From: an uncultured Paracoccaceae bacterium
GTDB taxonomy: Bacteria > Pseudomonadota > Alphaproteobacteria > Rhodobacterales > Rhodobacteraceae
Assembly (NCBI GenBank): GCA_947503965.1
Contig: CANNFU010000002.1
Span: forward strand, 513,958-577,957
Direction: 5' to 3'
DNA length: 64,000 nucleotides
Shown: positions 40,561-48,443 of the stretch, one piece after another
Layout of the letters: every line of letters starts with the position of its first letter
How positions within the stretch are numbered: position 1 is the first letter of the stretch
Notes under the pieces: generated by a model
Databases searched by the model: none
Seen by the model: only the letters and a program-made list of their open reading frames with translations
What the model was told of the DNA's origin: nothing
Position numbers and translations under genes: made by a program

Positions 40561-41630
40561 GCCATGCCGCCTGCGATGAACCGTTTGGCCAGTTGGCGAT
40601 AGGCATCCGCCATCGGACTGTCGCCCGCCGCGATGGGTGTGCCGCCATCCCCGGCAAGGCGGGTCTCAAGGTCGATGGGCAGCGTGCCCAGCAGTGGGAC
40701 GCCGATTCGTTCGGCCTCTGCCGCCACACCGCCATGGCCGAAGATATGTGCCTCGTGCCCGCAATTGGGGCAATGGAAGGTCGACATGTTTTCGATTAGA
40801 CCAAGAACGGGTGTATTGAGGTTGTTGAACATGTCCAGCGCCTTGCGCGCGTCGATCAGCGCCACATCCTGCGGGGTGCTCACCACGATGGCCCCCGTCA
40901 GCTGGGTTTTCTGGCACAGCGTCAGTTGCACATCACCAGTGCCGGGGGGCAGATCGACGATCAGCACGTCCAGTTCGCCCCATTGGACCTGCCCCAGCAT
41001 CTGTTGCAGCGCACCCATAAGCATTGGGCCGCGCCAGACGACCGCCTTGTCCGGGTCCACCATGAAGCCGATGGACATCACCGTCACACCATGGGCCTGC
41101 AATGGAATGATGATTTTGCCGTCCGGGCTACCGGGGCGTTTGTTCACACCCATCATGCGCGGCTGGCTGGGGCCGTAGATATCTGCATCAAGCAGGCCAA
41201 CGCGCCGCCCTTCGCGGGCCAGCGCCACGGCCAGGTTGGATGACACTGTTGATTTGCCGACACCCCCTTTGCCGGACCCAATGGCAAGGATGCGATCCAC
41301 GCCGGAGACTTTGGCGGGTCCGGCCTGTGGCGTCGGATGGCGCCCGATCTTCAACGACGGAGGTTCAGGCGCTTTCGGAGCAGGCCCATGGGCAGTCAGC
41401 ACGACGGAGGCGCTATCGACACCCGGCAGACTGCTGACCAGCTGTTCGGCGGCGCGACGTATCCCTTCCATCTTGGCCGCTTCACCCGGATCGGCAGCTT
41501 CGATCACGAAACGGACCGTTACGCCGTCAATATTCAGCGCCCGCACCATGTCGCGCGAGACCAGATCATCCCCGCCCGGCAATGTGAGTCGCGACAGCGC
41601 GCCTAAAATTTCATCGCGGGTGACGGGCAT
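40557..41630 (-). CDS. Mrp/ApbC iron-sulfur cluster carrier ATPase
   Basis: A 357-residue Mrp/NBP35 family P-loop ATPase. An N-terminal MIP18/DUF59 domain (about 1-80) is followed by the deviant Walker A GSGKGGVGKSTVSSNLA, typical of the MinD/Mrp superfamily. The C-terminal CPNC motif (STFHCPNCGHEA) holds the bridging 4Fe-4S cluster at the dimer interface. The ATG at 41,630 has AAAGAGG at 7 bases. It carries Fe-S clusters to apo-proteins. Confidence 0.93.
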   Translation of the reverse strand: MPVTRDEILGALSRLTLPGGDDLVSRDMVRALNIDGVTVRFVIEAADPGEAAKMEGIRRAAEQLVSSLPGVDSASVVLTAHGPAPKAPEPPSLKIGRHPTPQAGPAKVSGVDRILAIGSGKGGVGKSTVSSNLAVALAREGRRVGLLDADIYGPSQPRMMGVNKRPGSPDGKIIIPLQAHGVTVMSIGFMVDPDKAVVWRGPMLMGALQQMLGQVQWGELDVLIVDLPPGTGDVQLTLCQKTQLTGAIVVSTPQDVALIDARKALDMFNNLNTPVLGLIENMSTFHCPNCGHEAHIFGHGGVAAEAERIGVPLLGTLPIDLETRLAGDGGTPIAAGDSPMADAYRQLAKRFIAGGMA

Positions 41631-41795
41631 GGGCAAACCTCTTTTTCAAAAAAGACCAAATTTCACCCAACATCTGGCACCTTTTGGGCAAAGCGCAAGT
41701 GTTCGCCGACCACCGCACAGAAATGCGACAGATTGATGACGTTAGGTCAGCAATGCTTATGCATTTTCTGCATAGCAGCGTTGACCAAAGAGCTA

Positions 41796-41822
41796 TTGTG
41801 CAACTGCAGCATTATCCTACAT
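41796..41822 (+). promoter_or_regulatory. Candidate RpoH-like promoter of the DUF1127/CcsR unit
   Basis: TTGTGC (41,796) and CCTACAT (41,816-41,822) are 14-15 bases apart, 53 bp before the DUF1127 start. The -10 resembles the C-rich heat-shock type. In R. sphaeroides the equivalent unit is stress-induced through RpoHI/RpoHII. This is a weak, pattern-only call. Confidence 0.3.
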
Positions 41823-41874
41823 GTTGGTGGCAAGAGGGCGGAACACCGGCCCATGATTGAGATGAGATGAGCAG

Positions 41875-42090
41875 ATGACATATAACACAGACACAGGCTT
41901 TGCAGGTTTCTCGCTTGCCCAACGCTTTGGAGCGTTCCGGGCAGAGCTGGCAGAAAAGGCGGCAAAGCGCAAAACATATCGCACGACGCTGAACGAACTA
42001 AGCGAGCTTTCTGACCGTGACTTGAACGATTTGGGTCTGAGCCGGTCGATGATCAAGGGTATCGCCCTGGAAGCCGCTTACGGCAAATGA
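41875..42090 (+). CDS. DUF1127 protein, CcaF1-like
   Basis: A 71-residue basic protein with the DUF1127 motif at the C-terminal half: LNELSELSDRDLNDLGLSRSMI. The family is small, Arg/Lys-rich and alphaproteobacterial. In Rhodobacter sphaeroides the DUF1127 protein CcaF1 binds RNA and affects maturation of the CcsR RNAs encoded just downstream of it. Here too the gene is followed within 15 bp by an array of CCTCCTCCC-loop hairpins, which supports the same role. That functional transfer is inference. Confidence 0.9.
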   Translation: MTYNTDTGFAGFSLAQRFGAFRAELAEKAAKRKTYRTTLNELSELSDRDLNDLGLSRSMIKGIALEAAYGK

Positions 42091-42102
42091 ATTCACGGAT
42101 CG

Positions 42103-42132
42103 GGTCTGCCGCCTCCTCCCTTTAGGCAGATC
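42103..42132 (+). ncRNA. CcsR-type hairpin 1
   Basis: An 8-bp stem with one G-T pair (42,103-42,110 with 42,125-42,132) holds CCTCCTCCC at 42,112-42,120. It begins 12 bp after the DUF1127 stop. Confidence 0.8.
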
Positions 42133-42137
42133 TGAAC

Positions 42138-42174
42138 GACCCTGCGCTCTTTCCTCCTCCCTGAGCAATGGGTC
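42138..42174 (+). ncRNA. CcsR-type hairpin 2
   Basis: Two short helices (GACCC with GGGTC at 42,138/42,170, and GCTC with GAGC at 42,146/42,163) with an internal loop present CCTCCTCCC at 42,153-42,161. Confidence 0.75.
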
Positions 42175-42180
42175 ATCAAT

Positions 42181-42220
42181 AAGGTGGCGGTATCCACCTC
42201 CTCCCGGGTACCGCCACTTT
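42181..42220 (+). ncRNA. CcsR-type hairpin 3
   Basis: A 15-bp stem (42,181-42,195 with 42,206-42,220, with two G-T pairs) presents ACCTCCTCCC in a 10-base loop, motif at 42,197-42,205. This is the longest stem of the array. Confidence 0.85.
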
Positions 42221-42232
42221 ATGACACCAGTT

Positions 42233-42267
42233 TCGGAACCGCCCACCTCCTCCCGGGTTGGAACCGA
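42233..42267 (+). ncRNA. CcsR-type hairpin 4
   Basis: A stem with an A-rich internal loop and one bulge (TCGG with CCGA outside, CCGCCC with GGGTTGG inside) presents ACCTCCTCCC, motif at 42,246-42,254. Confidence 0.75.
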
Positions 42268-42282
42268 TCATACCGCTAGCTG

Positions 42283-42302
42283 CGCTCACCTCCTCCCGAG
42301 CG
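42283..42302 (+). ncRNA. CcsR-type hairpin 5
   Basis: A short 5-bp stem (CGCTC with GAGCG, 42,283-42,287 with 42,298-42,302) presents ACCTCCTCCC, motif at 42,289-42,297. Confidence 0.7.
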
Positions 42303-42316
42303 ACGCCAAGCGAGGA

Positions 42317-42354
42317 AGCGCCCCGCTCTTCTCCTCCCAGAGCAGGCGGGCGCT
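42317..42354 (+). ncRNA. CcsR-type hairpin 6, variant loop
   Basis: The loop motif is TCTCCTCCC at 42,330-42,338, one base off the other copies. The inner stem is GCTCT with AGAGC; the outer stem is AGCGCC with GGCGCT, 42,317 to 42,354. Confidence 0.75.
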
Positions 42355-42363
42355 GATAATAAG

Positions 42364-42404
42364 AACGGTCATGCCCACCTCCTCCCGGGCATGGCCGTTT
42401 TTTT
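42364..42404 (+). ncRNA. CcsR-type hairpin 7 and terminator
   Basis: A perfect-to-near-perfect 13-bp stem (42,364-42,376 with 42,387-42,399, one G-T pair) presents ACCTCCTCCC at 42,377-42,386 and runs into TTTTTTT. It is both the last motif hairpin and the rho-independent terminator of the array. Confidence 0.85.
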
Positions 42405-42409
42405 ATGGC

Positions 42410-42946
42410 TTAAGCTCGTTTAATCAGCGTCCAGATATGGCGACGCCTAGATGGGCTGGATGGATTACTGTGAACCAATTCGTATCCCAAGACCTCGGCC
42501 CGGGTATCAATTGCAATCATGACCTTTTTCCATGATCCGGCGAATGTCTGCAGCGGCACAGCCAGCCGTTCGCCATTTTGCAGCAAGACACTTAAAACGT
42601 CATCGGCAACGTCATCACCGGTTATCTCGACCGTAAACTCTTCAATCTGCGACCAGCGGCACGTTCGTCTGTCCTGAAGAGGCTCGCCATGCGTGCACTC
42701 CAGCGTCACACCGTCCGCATCAATCACGATCCAGGATCGCCCAATCGGGGAGCGCTTCCAGATCACGAACGCACCCACAAAAAGAAGCGCTGCAAAAAGG
42801 TAGTTCGGCAAGAGCGATGGTTCCTGTTCGGCGTTTGCGGCAGAGTAATGGCCCAACAAAAGAACGCCACCTGCAAGTAAAGCGAGCGAACAAGCGATGA
42901 AGTAACCCCGATCAAATCGCGATGGGCCAAAAGTGACTGGTGGCAT
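42410..42946 (-). CDS. Membrane protein of unknown function with PH-like domain
   Basis: A 178-residue protein with two N-terminal membrane helices (FIACSLALLAGGVLLLGHY and LLPNYLFAALLFVGAFVIW), followed by a cytoplasmic beta-rich domain: IVIDADGVTLEC, WSQIEEFTVEI and LLQNGERLAVPLQTF. This layout is that of bacterial PH-like membrane proteins, though no specific family can be named. Its stop lies 6 bases after the T tract of the opposed CcsR terminator. Confidence 0.65.
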   Translation of the reverse strand: MPPVTFGPSRFDRGYFIACSLALLAGGVLLLGHYSAANAEQEPSLLPNYLFAALLFVGAFVIWKRSPIGRSWIVIDADGVTLECTHGEPLQDRRTCRWSQIEEFTVEITGDDVADDVLSVLLQNGERLAVPLQTFAGSWKKVMIAIDTRAEVLGYELVHSNPSSPSRRRHIWTLIKRA

Positions 42947-43071
42947 GCAGTGTCATTCCTTCATCGCGTCATCCGCCGGTTTTGCAGGGTCAGCTCTACC
43001 CCACGCGACCAATTTATTGTAATATTTAGGCATTCCTTACCAACAACGATTTCAAAAAAGGACCATTTGCC

Positions 43072-43560
43072 ATGTCTTTGACGCTCGATATCCAACAACC
43101 CCGCCCTTTTGACCTCGTCGGCTCCGAAATCCTGATTGCCGGAAATGCTACGGCATTCGAAGGATCGCTAAGTGTGCGCGTGACAGAGGGTCACGACGAA
43201 TACTCCGGTAGCCTGACTGTTGGCGCATTGGGATTGCGGCAGTTTCAGGGGTCGATCACCATCCCCAACGAAAATGCTTTCAAGCTGACGAGAGTGTTTG
43301 TGTCTCTGATTGACGACGGCGCCACTCTTGACGGGCCGTCGGTACTGATCCCGGTCCTTTTCGGGCCCCTGATCCTGCCCGGTTACCGCGGCTGGCAGCC
43401 TTATACAGTACAATCTGGCGATACCCTGACCAGCATCGCGCAATCACAATATGGCAATCCGGATTTTCAACCGATCCTTCAAGCAAATCAGCATGTTGTA
43501 ACAGATCCAAATCTGATCTTTGCCGGACAGGTGTTGCGGATTCCGCGCAACGATATCTAG
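43072..43560 (+). CDS. Gmad2-like plus LysM domain protein
   Basis: A 162-residue protein. The N-terminal about 105 residues look like a Gmad2 Ig-like domain (QQPRPFDLVGSEILIAGNATAFEG, then GSLTVGALGLRQFQGSI). The C-terminal about 50 residues are a LysM peptidoglycan-binding domain (YTVQSGDTLTSIAQSQYGNP). No signal peptide is seen, so how it would reach the wall is unclear. Convergent with the Lrp gene, stops overlapping by 4 bp. Confidence 0.8.
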   Translation: MSLTLDIQQPRPFDLVGSEILIAGNATAFEGSLSVRVTEGHDEYSGSLTVGALGLRQFQGSITIPNENAFKLTRVFVSLIDDGATLDGPSVLIPVLFGPLILPGYRGWQPYTVQSGDTLTSIAQSQYGNPDFQPILQANQHVVTDPNLIFAGQVLRIPRNDI

Positions 43561-44009
43561 GCCCGCACATCCTTTGGCGATCCCATCACCATATAGCTGG
43601 TGATCGACCGCACATGCGGCACCGTGCCCAGCGTGTCCGTATGAAACGCCTTGTAGGCAGGCAGGTCGGCCACCTCCACCCGCAGGATATATTCAAACGC
43701 GCCTGCCACATTGTGACATTCCGTCACCTCTTCAGCCCGGCGCATCGCCTGTTCGAACCCTTCCTGCGCGGCCTTGGTGTGTTCCGACAATCCCACCGCC
43801 ACATAAACCACATAGGCGCGGCCCGTTTGGGCAGGGTCCAGCCGGACGCGATAGCCTTTGATCACCCCGCTCCGCTCCAGCTCCTGCACGCGGCGCAGGC
43901 AGGCGGATGGCGACAGGCCCACCTTGTCAGCCAGCGTCAGGTTGCTGATCCGGCCATCGCGGGACAATTCATGCAATATCGCGTCGTTTATCTGATCAAT
44001 CTTCGTCAT
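43557..44009 (-). CDS. Lrp/AsnC family transcriptional regulator
   Basis: A 150-residue regulator. The N-terminal winged helix-turn-helix is seen in DQINDAILHELSRDGRISNLTLADKVGLSPSACLRRVQELE (split here: DAILHELSRDGRIS, then LADKVGLSPSACLRRVQ). The C-terminal RAM ligand-binding domain follows (FEYILRVEVADLPAY). It is divergent from a LysE exporter, a common pairing in which the regulator senses an amino acid and controls its export. The start at 44,009 gives the usual N-terminus; longer frames exist. Confidence 0.9.
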   Translation of the reverse strand: MTKIDQINDAILHELSRDGRISNLTLADKVGLSPSACLRRVQELERSGVIKGYRVRLDPAQTGRAYVVYVAVGLSEHTKAAQEGFEQAMRRAEEVTECHNVAGAFEYILRVEVADLPAYKAFHTDTLGTVPHVRSITSYMVMGSPKDVRA

Positions 44010-44081
44010 CAGTTGCGAGTTTAAGCCATTCACGCACAACTTGGCAATTTCATTGCGCATCATACGCTCTATCGTTGCGCC

Positions 44082-44681
44082 ATGAGTTACGAAATCCTGA
44101 TCGCCCTTATCGGTTTTGCCTTTGCCAGTTCCATCACCCCGGGGCCCAATAACCTGATGCTGATGGCGTCGGGTGCCAATTACGGGCTGCGCCGGACGGT
44201 CCCGCATATGCTGGGCATTTCGCTGGGGCATGCATTCATGGTGGTGATGGTGGGCGTCGTCCTGCTGCGCATGTTCGAAACGTATCCGGTCCTGAACACC
44301 GTGTTGAAGGTGCTCAGCGCCACCTATATGATCTGGCTGGCCTGGAAAATCGCGAACGCCGTCCCGCCGGAGGCAAAAAAGGTCGAAGGCAAACCCTTCA
44401 CCTTCCTGCAGGCCGCGGCCTTTCAATGGGTCAACCCCAAGGCCTGGTTCATGGCCATCACCGCGATCAGCGCCTATGCGCCGCAGGATCGCGGGATTTT
44501 GGCAGGTTCGCTGCTGGTGGCCGTGGTGTTTTCAGCGACCAACCTGCCCTCCGTGACAGTCTGGGCCTGGATGGGGGTACAGGTACGGCGCTGGCTGGGC
44601 ACAGCGCGACGGTTGCGGGTGTTCAACATGACAATGGCGGTGCTGCTGGTCGGATCACTCTGGCCCATGCTTATGCACTAG
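44082..44681 (+). CDS. LysE family amino-acid exporter
   Basis: A 199-residue inner-membrane protein with about six helices. The conserved N-terminal SITPGPNNLMLMASGANYG and the later WVNPKAWFMAI are the LysE/RhtB family motifs. It likely exports an amino acid, under the adjacent divergent Lrp regulator; the substrate is not determinable. Its end is 5 bp from the convergent helicase gene. Confidence 0.9.
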   Translation: MSYEILIALIGFAFASSITPGPNNLMLMASGANYGLRRTVPHMLGISLGHAFMVVMVGVVLLRMFETYPVLNTVLKVLSATYMIWLAWKIANAVPPEAKKVEGKPFTFLQAAAFQWVNPKAWFMAITAISAYAPQDRGILAGSLLVAVVFSATNLPSVTVWAWMGVQVRRWLGTARRLRVFNMTMAVLLVGSLWPMLMH

Positions 44682-44686
44682 CCCGG

Positions 44687-47077
44687 CTAGAACGGCACGT
44701 CATCCGCCTGTTCGGCGCTGACCACAAATTTAGCCACCACATGTTTCGACCCGGCCTTATCAAACTCGATCACCAGCTTATCGCCTTCGATCCCCATCAC
44801 CTCGCCATAGCCGAATTTCTGGTGGAACACCCGGTCGCCTTCGGTAAAGGCGCTGACCGCGTCCAGATCAATCGTCATGTTGCGCGCCTCTGACGGCATC
44901 GACATGCCGCGCTGGCCGCTGCGCGCCTGCAACCGCCGCCAGCCGGGCGAATTGTAAACATTCGCCTCATGCGCCTTCTGATGCAGATCCGACATCGCCG
45001 CCCCGGCAATCGCAGGCGACGCGCCTGCAGCCATACCCACCGCGCCATAGCCGCCGCCATAAAGACCCGGCGGCGTCAGCACCTCCACATGATCCGGGGG
45101 CAATTCATCAATGAAACGCGATGGCATCTGCGATTGCCACTGGCCATAGACCCGTCGGTTGGCGGCAAAGGAAATCGTGCAAATCTCCTCGGCCCGCGTG
45201 ATGCCGACATAGGCCAGCCTGCGTTCCTCCTCCAACCCTTTCAGCCCGCTTTCATCCATCGACCGCTGCGACGGAAACAGCCCGTCCTCCCAGCCCGGCA
45301 GAAACACGGCGGGAAACTCCAGCCCCTTGGCCGCGTGCAAAGTCATGATAGAGACCTTCTCGCCCGCCTCTTCGGTATCATTGTCCATGATCAGGCTGAC
45401 ATGTTCCAGAAACCCTTGCAGGTTCTCGAAATTCTCCAGCGCCTTGACCAGTTCCTTGAGGTTTTCCAGCCGCCCCGGCGCTTCCGGCGTCTTGTCGTTC
45501 TGCCAGAACCCGGTATAGCCGCTTTCGTCCAAAATCATTTCGGCCAGTTCAATATGGGTATCCGCCTCGGCCCGGACCTGCCCGGCCCAACGGTCAATCG
45601 CGGCCACCAGAACAGTCAGCTCTTTCAAGCCCTTGCCACCCAGCAGCTTGCCCTGACAGACCAGCCGCGCGCCCTCTACCAGCGACACGCCATTGGTCCG
45701 CGCCGCGCGCTGGATCGTCTGGACCGCCTTGTCACCCAGACCGCGTTTGGGGGTATTCACGATGCGTTCAAACGCCAGATCATCCTCCGGGCTGACCGCC
45801 AGCCGGAAATAGGCCATCGCATCCCGCACCTCCATGCGTTCATAAAACCGCGGGCCGCCGATGACGCGGTAGGGCAGACCGATGGTCAGAAACCGATCCT
45901 CGAACGCGCGCATCTGATGCGAGGCGCGGACAAGGATCGCCATCTTCTCCAGCCCAATCGGCTCCAAGCCCCGCGTGCCGCGCTGCATCGCCTCGATCTC
46001 TTCCCCGATCCAGCGCGCCTCTTCCTCGCCATCCCAATGGCCGATCAGACGGACCTTTTCGCCATCGGTCCGGGAGGTGAACAGCGTCTTGCCCAACCGG
46101 CCCTTATTGGCCGAAATCACGCCAGAGGCCGCAGCCAGAATATGCGGGGTCGACCGGTAATTCTCCTCCAGCCGCACCACATGGGCACCCGGAAAATCCT
46201 TCTCGAACCGCAGGATATTGCCCACCTCGGCGCCGCGCCAGCCATAGATCGACTGATCATCATCGCCGACACAACAGATATTCTTGTGACCACCCGCGAG
46301 CAGACGCAGCCACAAATATTGGGCCACGTTGGTATCCTGATATTCGTCCACAAGGATATAGCGGAACCAGCGCTGATATTGCTGCAGCACATCGTCATGT
46401 TTCTGAAAGATCGTGACCATATGCAGCAGAATGTCACCAAAATCGACAGCATTGAGGTCCAGCAACCGGCGCTGATAAGCGGCGTAAAGCTCCACCCCTT
46501 TATGATCAAACGCACCGGCATCCGCGACCGGCACCCTGTCAGGGGTCAGCGCCTTGTTCTTCCAGCCGTCAATAATCCCCGACAGCATGCGCGCAGGCCA
46601 ACGCTTCTCATCAATCCCGGCCGCCACGATCAACTGCTTCATCAGCCTGATCTGGTCATCGGTATCGAGGATGGTGAAATTCGATTTCAAGTCCGCCAAC
46701 TCCGCATGCCGCCGCAGCAGCTTGGCACTGATCGAATGGAACGTGCCCAGCCACGGCATCCCCTCGACCGCCTCACCCATATGGCTACCGATCCGCAGCT
46801 TCATCTCGCGCGCAGCCTTGTTAGTGAACGTCACGGCAAGGATCTCGTGCGGGCGTGCCGTGCCCGTCGCCAACAGATGCGCGATGCGGCTGGTCAGCGC
46901 CTTGGTCTTGCCCGTCCCCGCCCCGGCCAGCATCAGAACCGGCCCTTGCAGGGTCTCGACCGCCTCGCGCTGCGCCGGGTTCAGCCCGTCCAGATAGGGC
47001 ATCGCAGGCCGCGCCATCGCCCGCTGGCTCAGCGGAACGGCGGCTTCGAACGCATCTTCTTCGGAAAAACTGCTCAT
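44687..47077 (-). CDS. UvrD/PcrA/Rep-type 3'-5' DNA helicase
   Basis: A 796-residue superfamily 1A helicase. The motifs appear in order: Walker A GAGTGKTKALT, DEYQDTN, GDDDQSIYGWRGA, LEENYRS, MTLHAAKGLEFP and AYVGITRAEE. The C-terminus (VFHQKFGYGEVMGIEGDKL) is the Tudor-like RNA-polymerase-binding domain of UvrD/PcrA. It acts in repair and removal of proteins from DNA. The ATG at 47,077 is chosen over a longer frame. A 708-codon frame lies antisense to it and is a shadow. Confidence 0.94.
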   Translation of the reverse strand: MSSFSEEDAFEAAVPLSQRAMARPAMPYLDGLNPAQREAVETLQGPVLMLAGAGTGKTKALTSRIAHLLATGTARPHEILAVTFTNKAAREMKLRIGSHMGEAVEGMPWLGTFHSISAKLLRRHAELADLKSNFTILDTDDQIRLMKQLIVAAGIDEKRWPARMLSGIIDGWKNKALTPDRVPVADAGAFDHKGVELYAAYQRRLLDLNAVDFGDILLHMVTIFQKHDDVLQQYQRWFRYILVDEYQDTNVAQYLWLRLLAGGHKNICCVGDDDQSIYGWRGAEVGNILRFEKDFPGAHVVRLEENYRSTPHILAAASGVISANKGRLGKTLFTSRTDGEKVRLIGHWDGEEEARWIGEEIEAMQRGTRGLEPIGLEKMAILVRASHQMRAFEDRFLTIGLPYRVIGGPRFYERMEVRDAMAYFRLAVSPEDDLAFERIVNTPKRGLGDKAVQTIQRAARTNGVSLVEGARLVCQGKLLGGKGLKELTVLVAAIDRWAGQVRAEADTHIELAEMILDESGYTGFWQNDKTPEAPGRLENLKELVKALENFENLQGFLEHVSLIMDNDTEEAGEKVSIMTLHAAKGLEFPAVFLPGWEDGLFPSQRSMDESGLKGLEEERRLAYVGITRAEEICTISFAANRRVYGQWQSQMPSRFIDELPPDHVEVLTPPGLYGGGYGAVGMAAGASPAIAGAAMSDLHQKAHEANVYNSPGWRRLQARSGQRGMSMPSEARNMTIDLDAVSAFTEGDRVFHQKFGYGEVMGIEGDKLVIEFDKAGSKHVVAKFVVSAEQADDVPF

Positions 47078-47281
47078 CTGCCCAAGGTAAACTGAATCGC
47101 CGTGCAGGAAAAGCCCTTGTTCTACTAATGTTCCAACCCTTCTTCTAAGCATAAATATCGGGCGGTATGTAACAAAAGCACCAACAATCTAGCTGCATTC
47201 GGCCTGTTGTGAGTCGTCAATCACCCAACGCAGGACAAGACGATCAACAACGCACCTCTAGCGCCGTACCAGCAGGGTGAA

Positions 47282-47464
47282 GTGACCGAAGCTAATACTT
47301 TGAAGGCTAAATCAAAAAGACAAGGCTTCATCTGCGCCCAGCTAACTGAATTGATTTGGGGTAACGAACCGAATGTGCGCAATAAAATGTCGCGTGGCAG
47401 GTTTAGCGCGGCGTTCTTGATGCAATCGCTCAACGCTATTCGTGTTGGTGAATTACGCCTCTAG
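47282..47464 (+). CDS. DUF6471 domain protein (short)
   Basis: A 60-residue protein starting with GTG after AGGGTGAA. The C-terminal part, VRNKMSRGRFSAAFLMQSL, matches the DUF6471 pattern, a small helix-turn-helix-like family often on mobile DNA. It is short for the family, so the N-terminus may be degraded or start earlier. It is convergent with the next gene, stops overlapping by 3 bp. Confidence 0.5.
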   Translation: MTEANTLKAKSKRQGFICAQLTELIWGNEPNVRNKMSRGRFSAAFLMQSLNAIRVGELRL

Positions 47465-48324
47465 TGCAGTTCGTCTTCGTCTGGCAGGTCAATGATTTCG
47501 TGCAAGTGAGTCACCGCATACACTGAGGGCTTTCCCCCTACCATTCTCACATTCACATCAACCACAAAGCCCTTTTTGTATATGTTGTCCTCTGCTTCAC
47601 GAATTTCATGTTTTATTCGTTCTTCGGCCAGCTCCGAAGCGTACATAAGTGCTAGCGATTTTCCATGTACTTCCTCGATAAACACTCTCTCGCCTGATCG
47701 CTTGCCGACTGTTGCCTTTCCTACGTCAGATCTTGTGAATAGCATCAAGACCCTTTCGTGGTCGGCCCCGGTCGTCTTCTCAAGCGTTTTATAGACTCCA
47801 TCTATGGTTATCTGAGCGTCTTTAGCTTCTCTGGTGGAGAATTGAAAAGACGCCCGAATTTGGCTCTTTCCGTCTTCAAAGGTAACCGCCTCAAGGGTGG
47901 ATTTTGCATTTGGGTCTCTAGCAATAGCCTCTGTCGCATCAACTAATGTCTTCAGTTCGCTTTTTTTTGGAGACCAATCGCCCAAGTCGCCACTGACAAG
48001 AGATGTAATCCGCTGCCCCCAAGTCCTGACGAATTGCTCGACAATAATAACCTGATCCATATGGGCCACGAATGGGGCTACTGCCGTCACAAACGGGATC
48101 AAATCAGCTTCAATGCATTTCTTGCGAACTTCTTTTACAAGAATCCTAGCCTCTGGGTCGGCATCGGGGTAGTTATCCCTTATGTCGCGGCGGTACTCTT
48201 CTGCCAATGAAGTAAACGCCCCTACAAAAGCGTCAATCTCGACGGGTTCTTCTGTTTGAATGCGTAGACGCAAGACTGCTGGTGCTTCACTCATCGCACG
48301 GTTGTAGGACATAAAATTTAGCAT
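47461..48324 (-). CDS. Hypothetical protein of a small accessory cassette
   Basis: A 287-residue soluble protein with no signal peptide and no domain I recognise. The codon use has more A and T than its neighbours, and together with the DUF6471 gene it looks like a small acquired cassette between the helicase and the dehydrogenase gene. The ATG at 48,324 has AAGGG at 7 bases. ATGs at 48,312 and 48,294 are alternatives. Two helical segments rich in charged residues dominate. Confidence 0.6.
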   Translation of the reverse strand: MLNFMSYNRAMSEAPAVLRLRIQTEEPVEIDAFVGAFTSLAEEYRRDIRDNYPDADPEARILVKEVRKKCIEADLIPFVTAVAPFVAHMDQVIIVEQFVRTWGQRITSLVSGDLGDWSPKKSELKTLVDATEAIARDPNAKSTLEAVTFEDGKSQIRASFQFSTREAKDAQITIDGVYKTLEKTTGADHERVLMLFTRSDVGKATVGKRSGERVFIEEVHGKSLALMYASELAEERIKHEIREAEDNIYKKGFVVDVNVRMVGGKPSVYAVTHLHEIIDLPDEDELH

Positions 48325-48443
48325 TCAAATACCCTTAGATATTTTTTCTGCGCTTGGTGCGCTTGATACATAAGGCCGTAAATATCCCCGCCGGAGGCAA
48401 CCTGACCTTGCCTCTGTCGCATCAGTCGCCATAGCGTGCGCCC

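Larger units (their letters stand above)
42103..42404 (+). repeat. Array of seven CCTCCTCCC-loop hairpins (CcsR/cuckoo RNA locus)
   Basis: Seven consecutive hairpins in 302 bp each present CCTCCTCCC (one variant TCTCCTCCC) in the loop. Stems differ in sequence but keep pairing, so the structure, not the stem sequence, is preserved. The last hairpin is followed by seven T bases. This is the architecture of the Rhodobacterales cuckoo (CcsR) RNAs, normally co-transcribed with an upstream DUF1127 gene. Individual hairpins are listed separately. Confidence 0.9.

Noticed and set aside
42103..42404. CRISPR-like regular repeats
   Set aside because: The repeated part is only 9-10 bases and always lies in a hairpin loop, with differing stems; there are no 28-40-base repeats or equal spacers.
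44969..47095. A 708-codon open frame antisense to the UvrD/PcrA gene
   Set aside because: The sense strand carries every helicase motif; the antisense frame is a shadow of its high-GC codon use.
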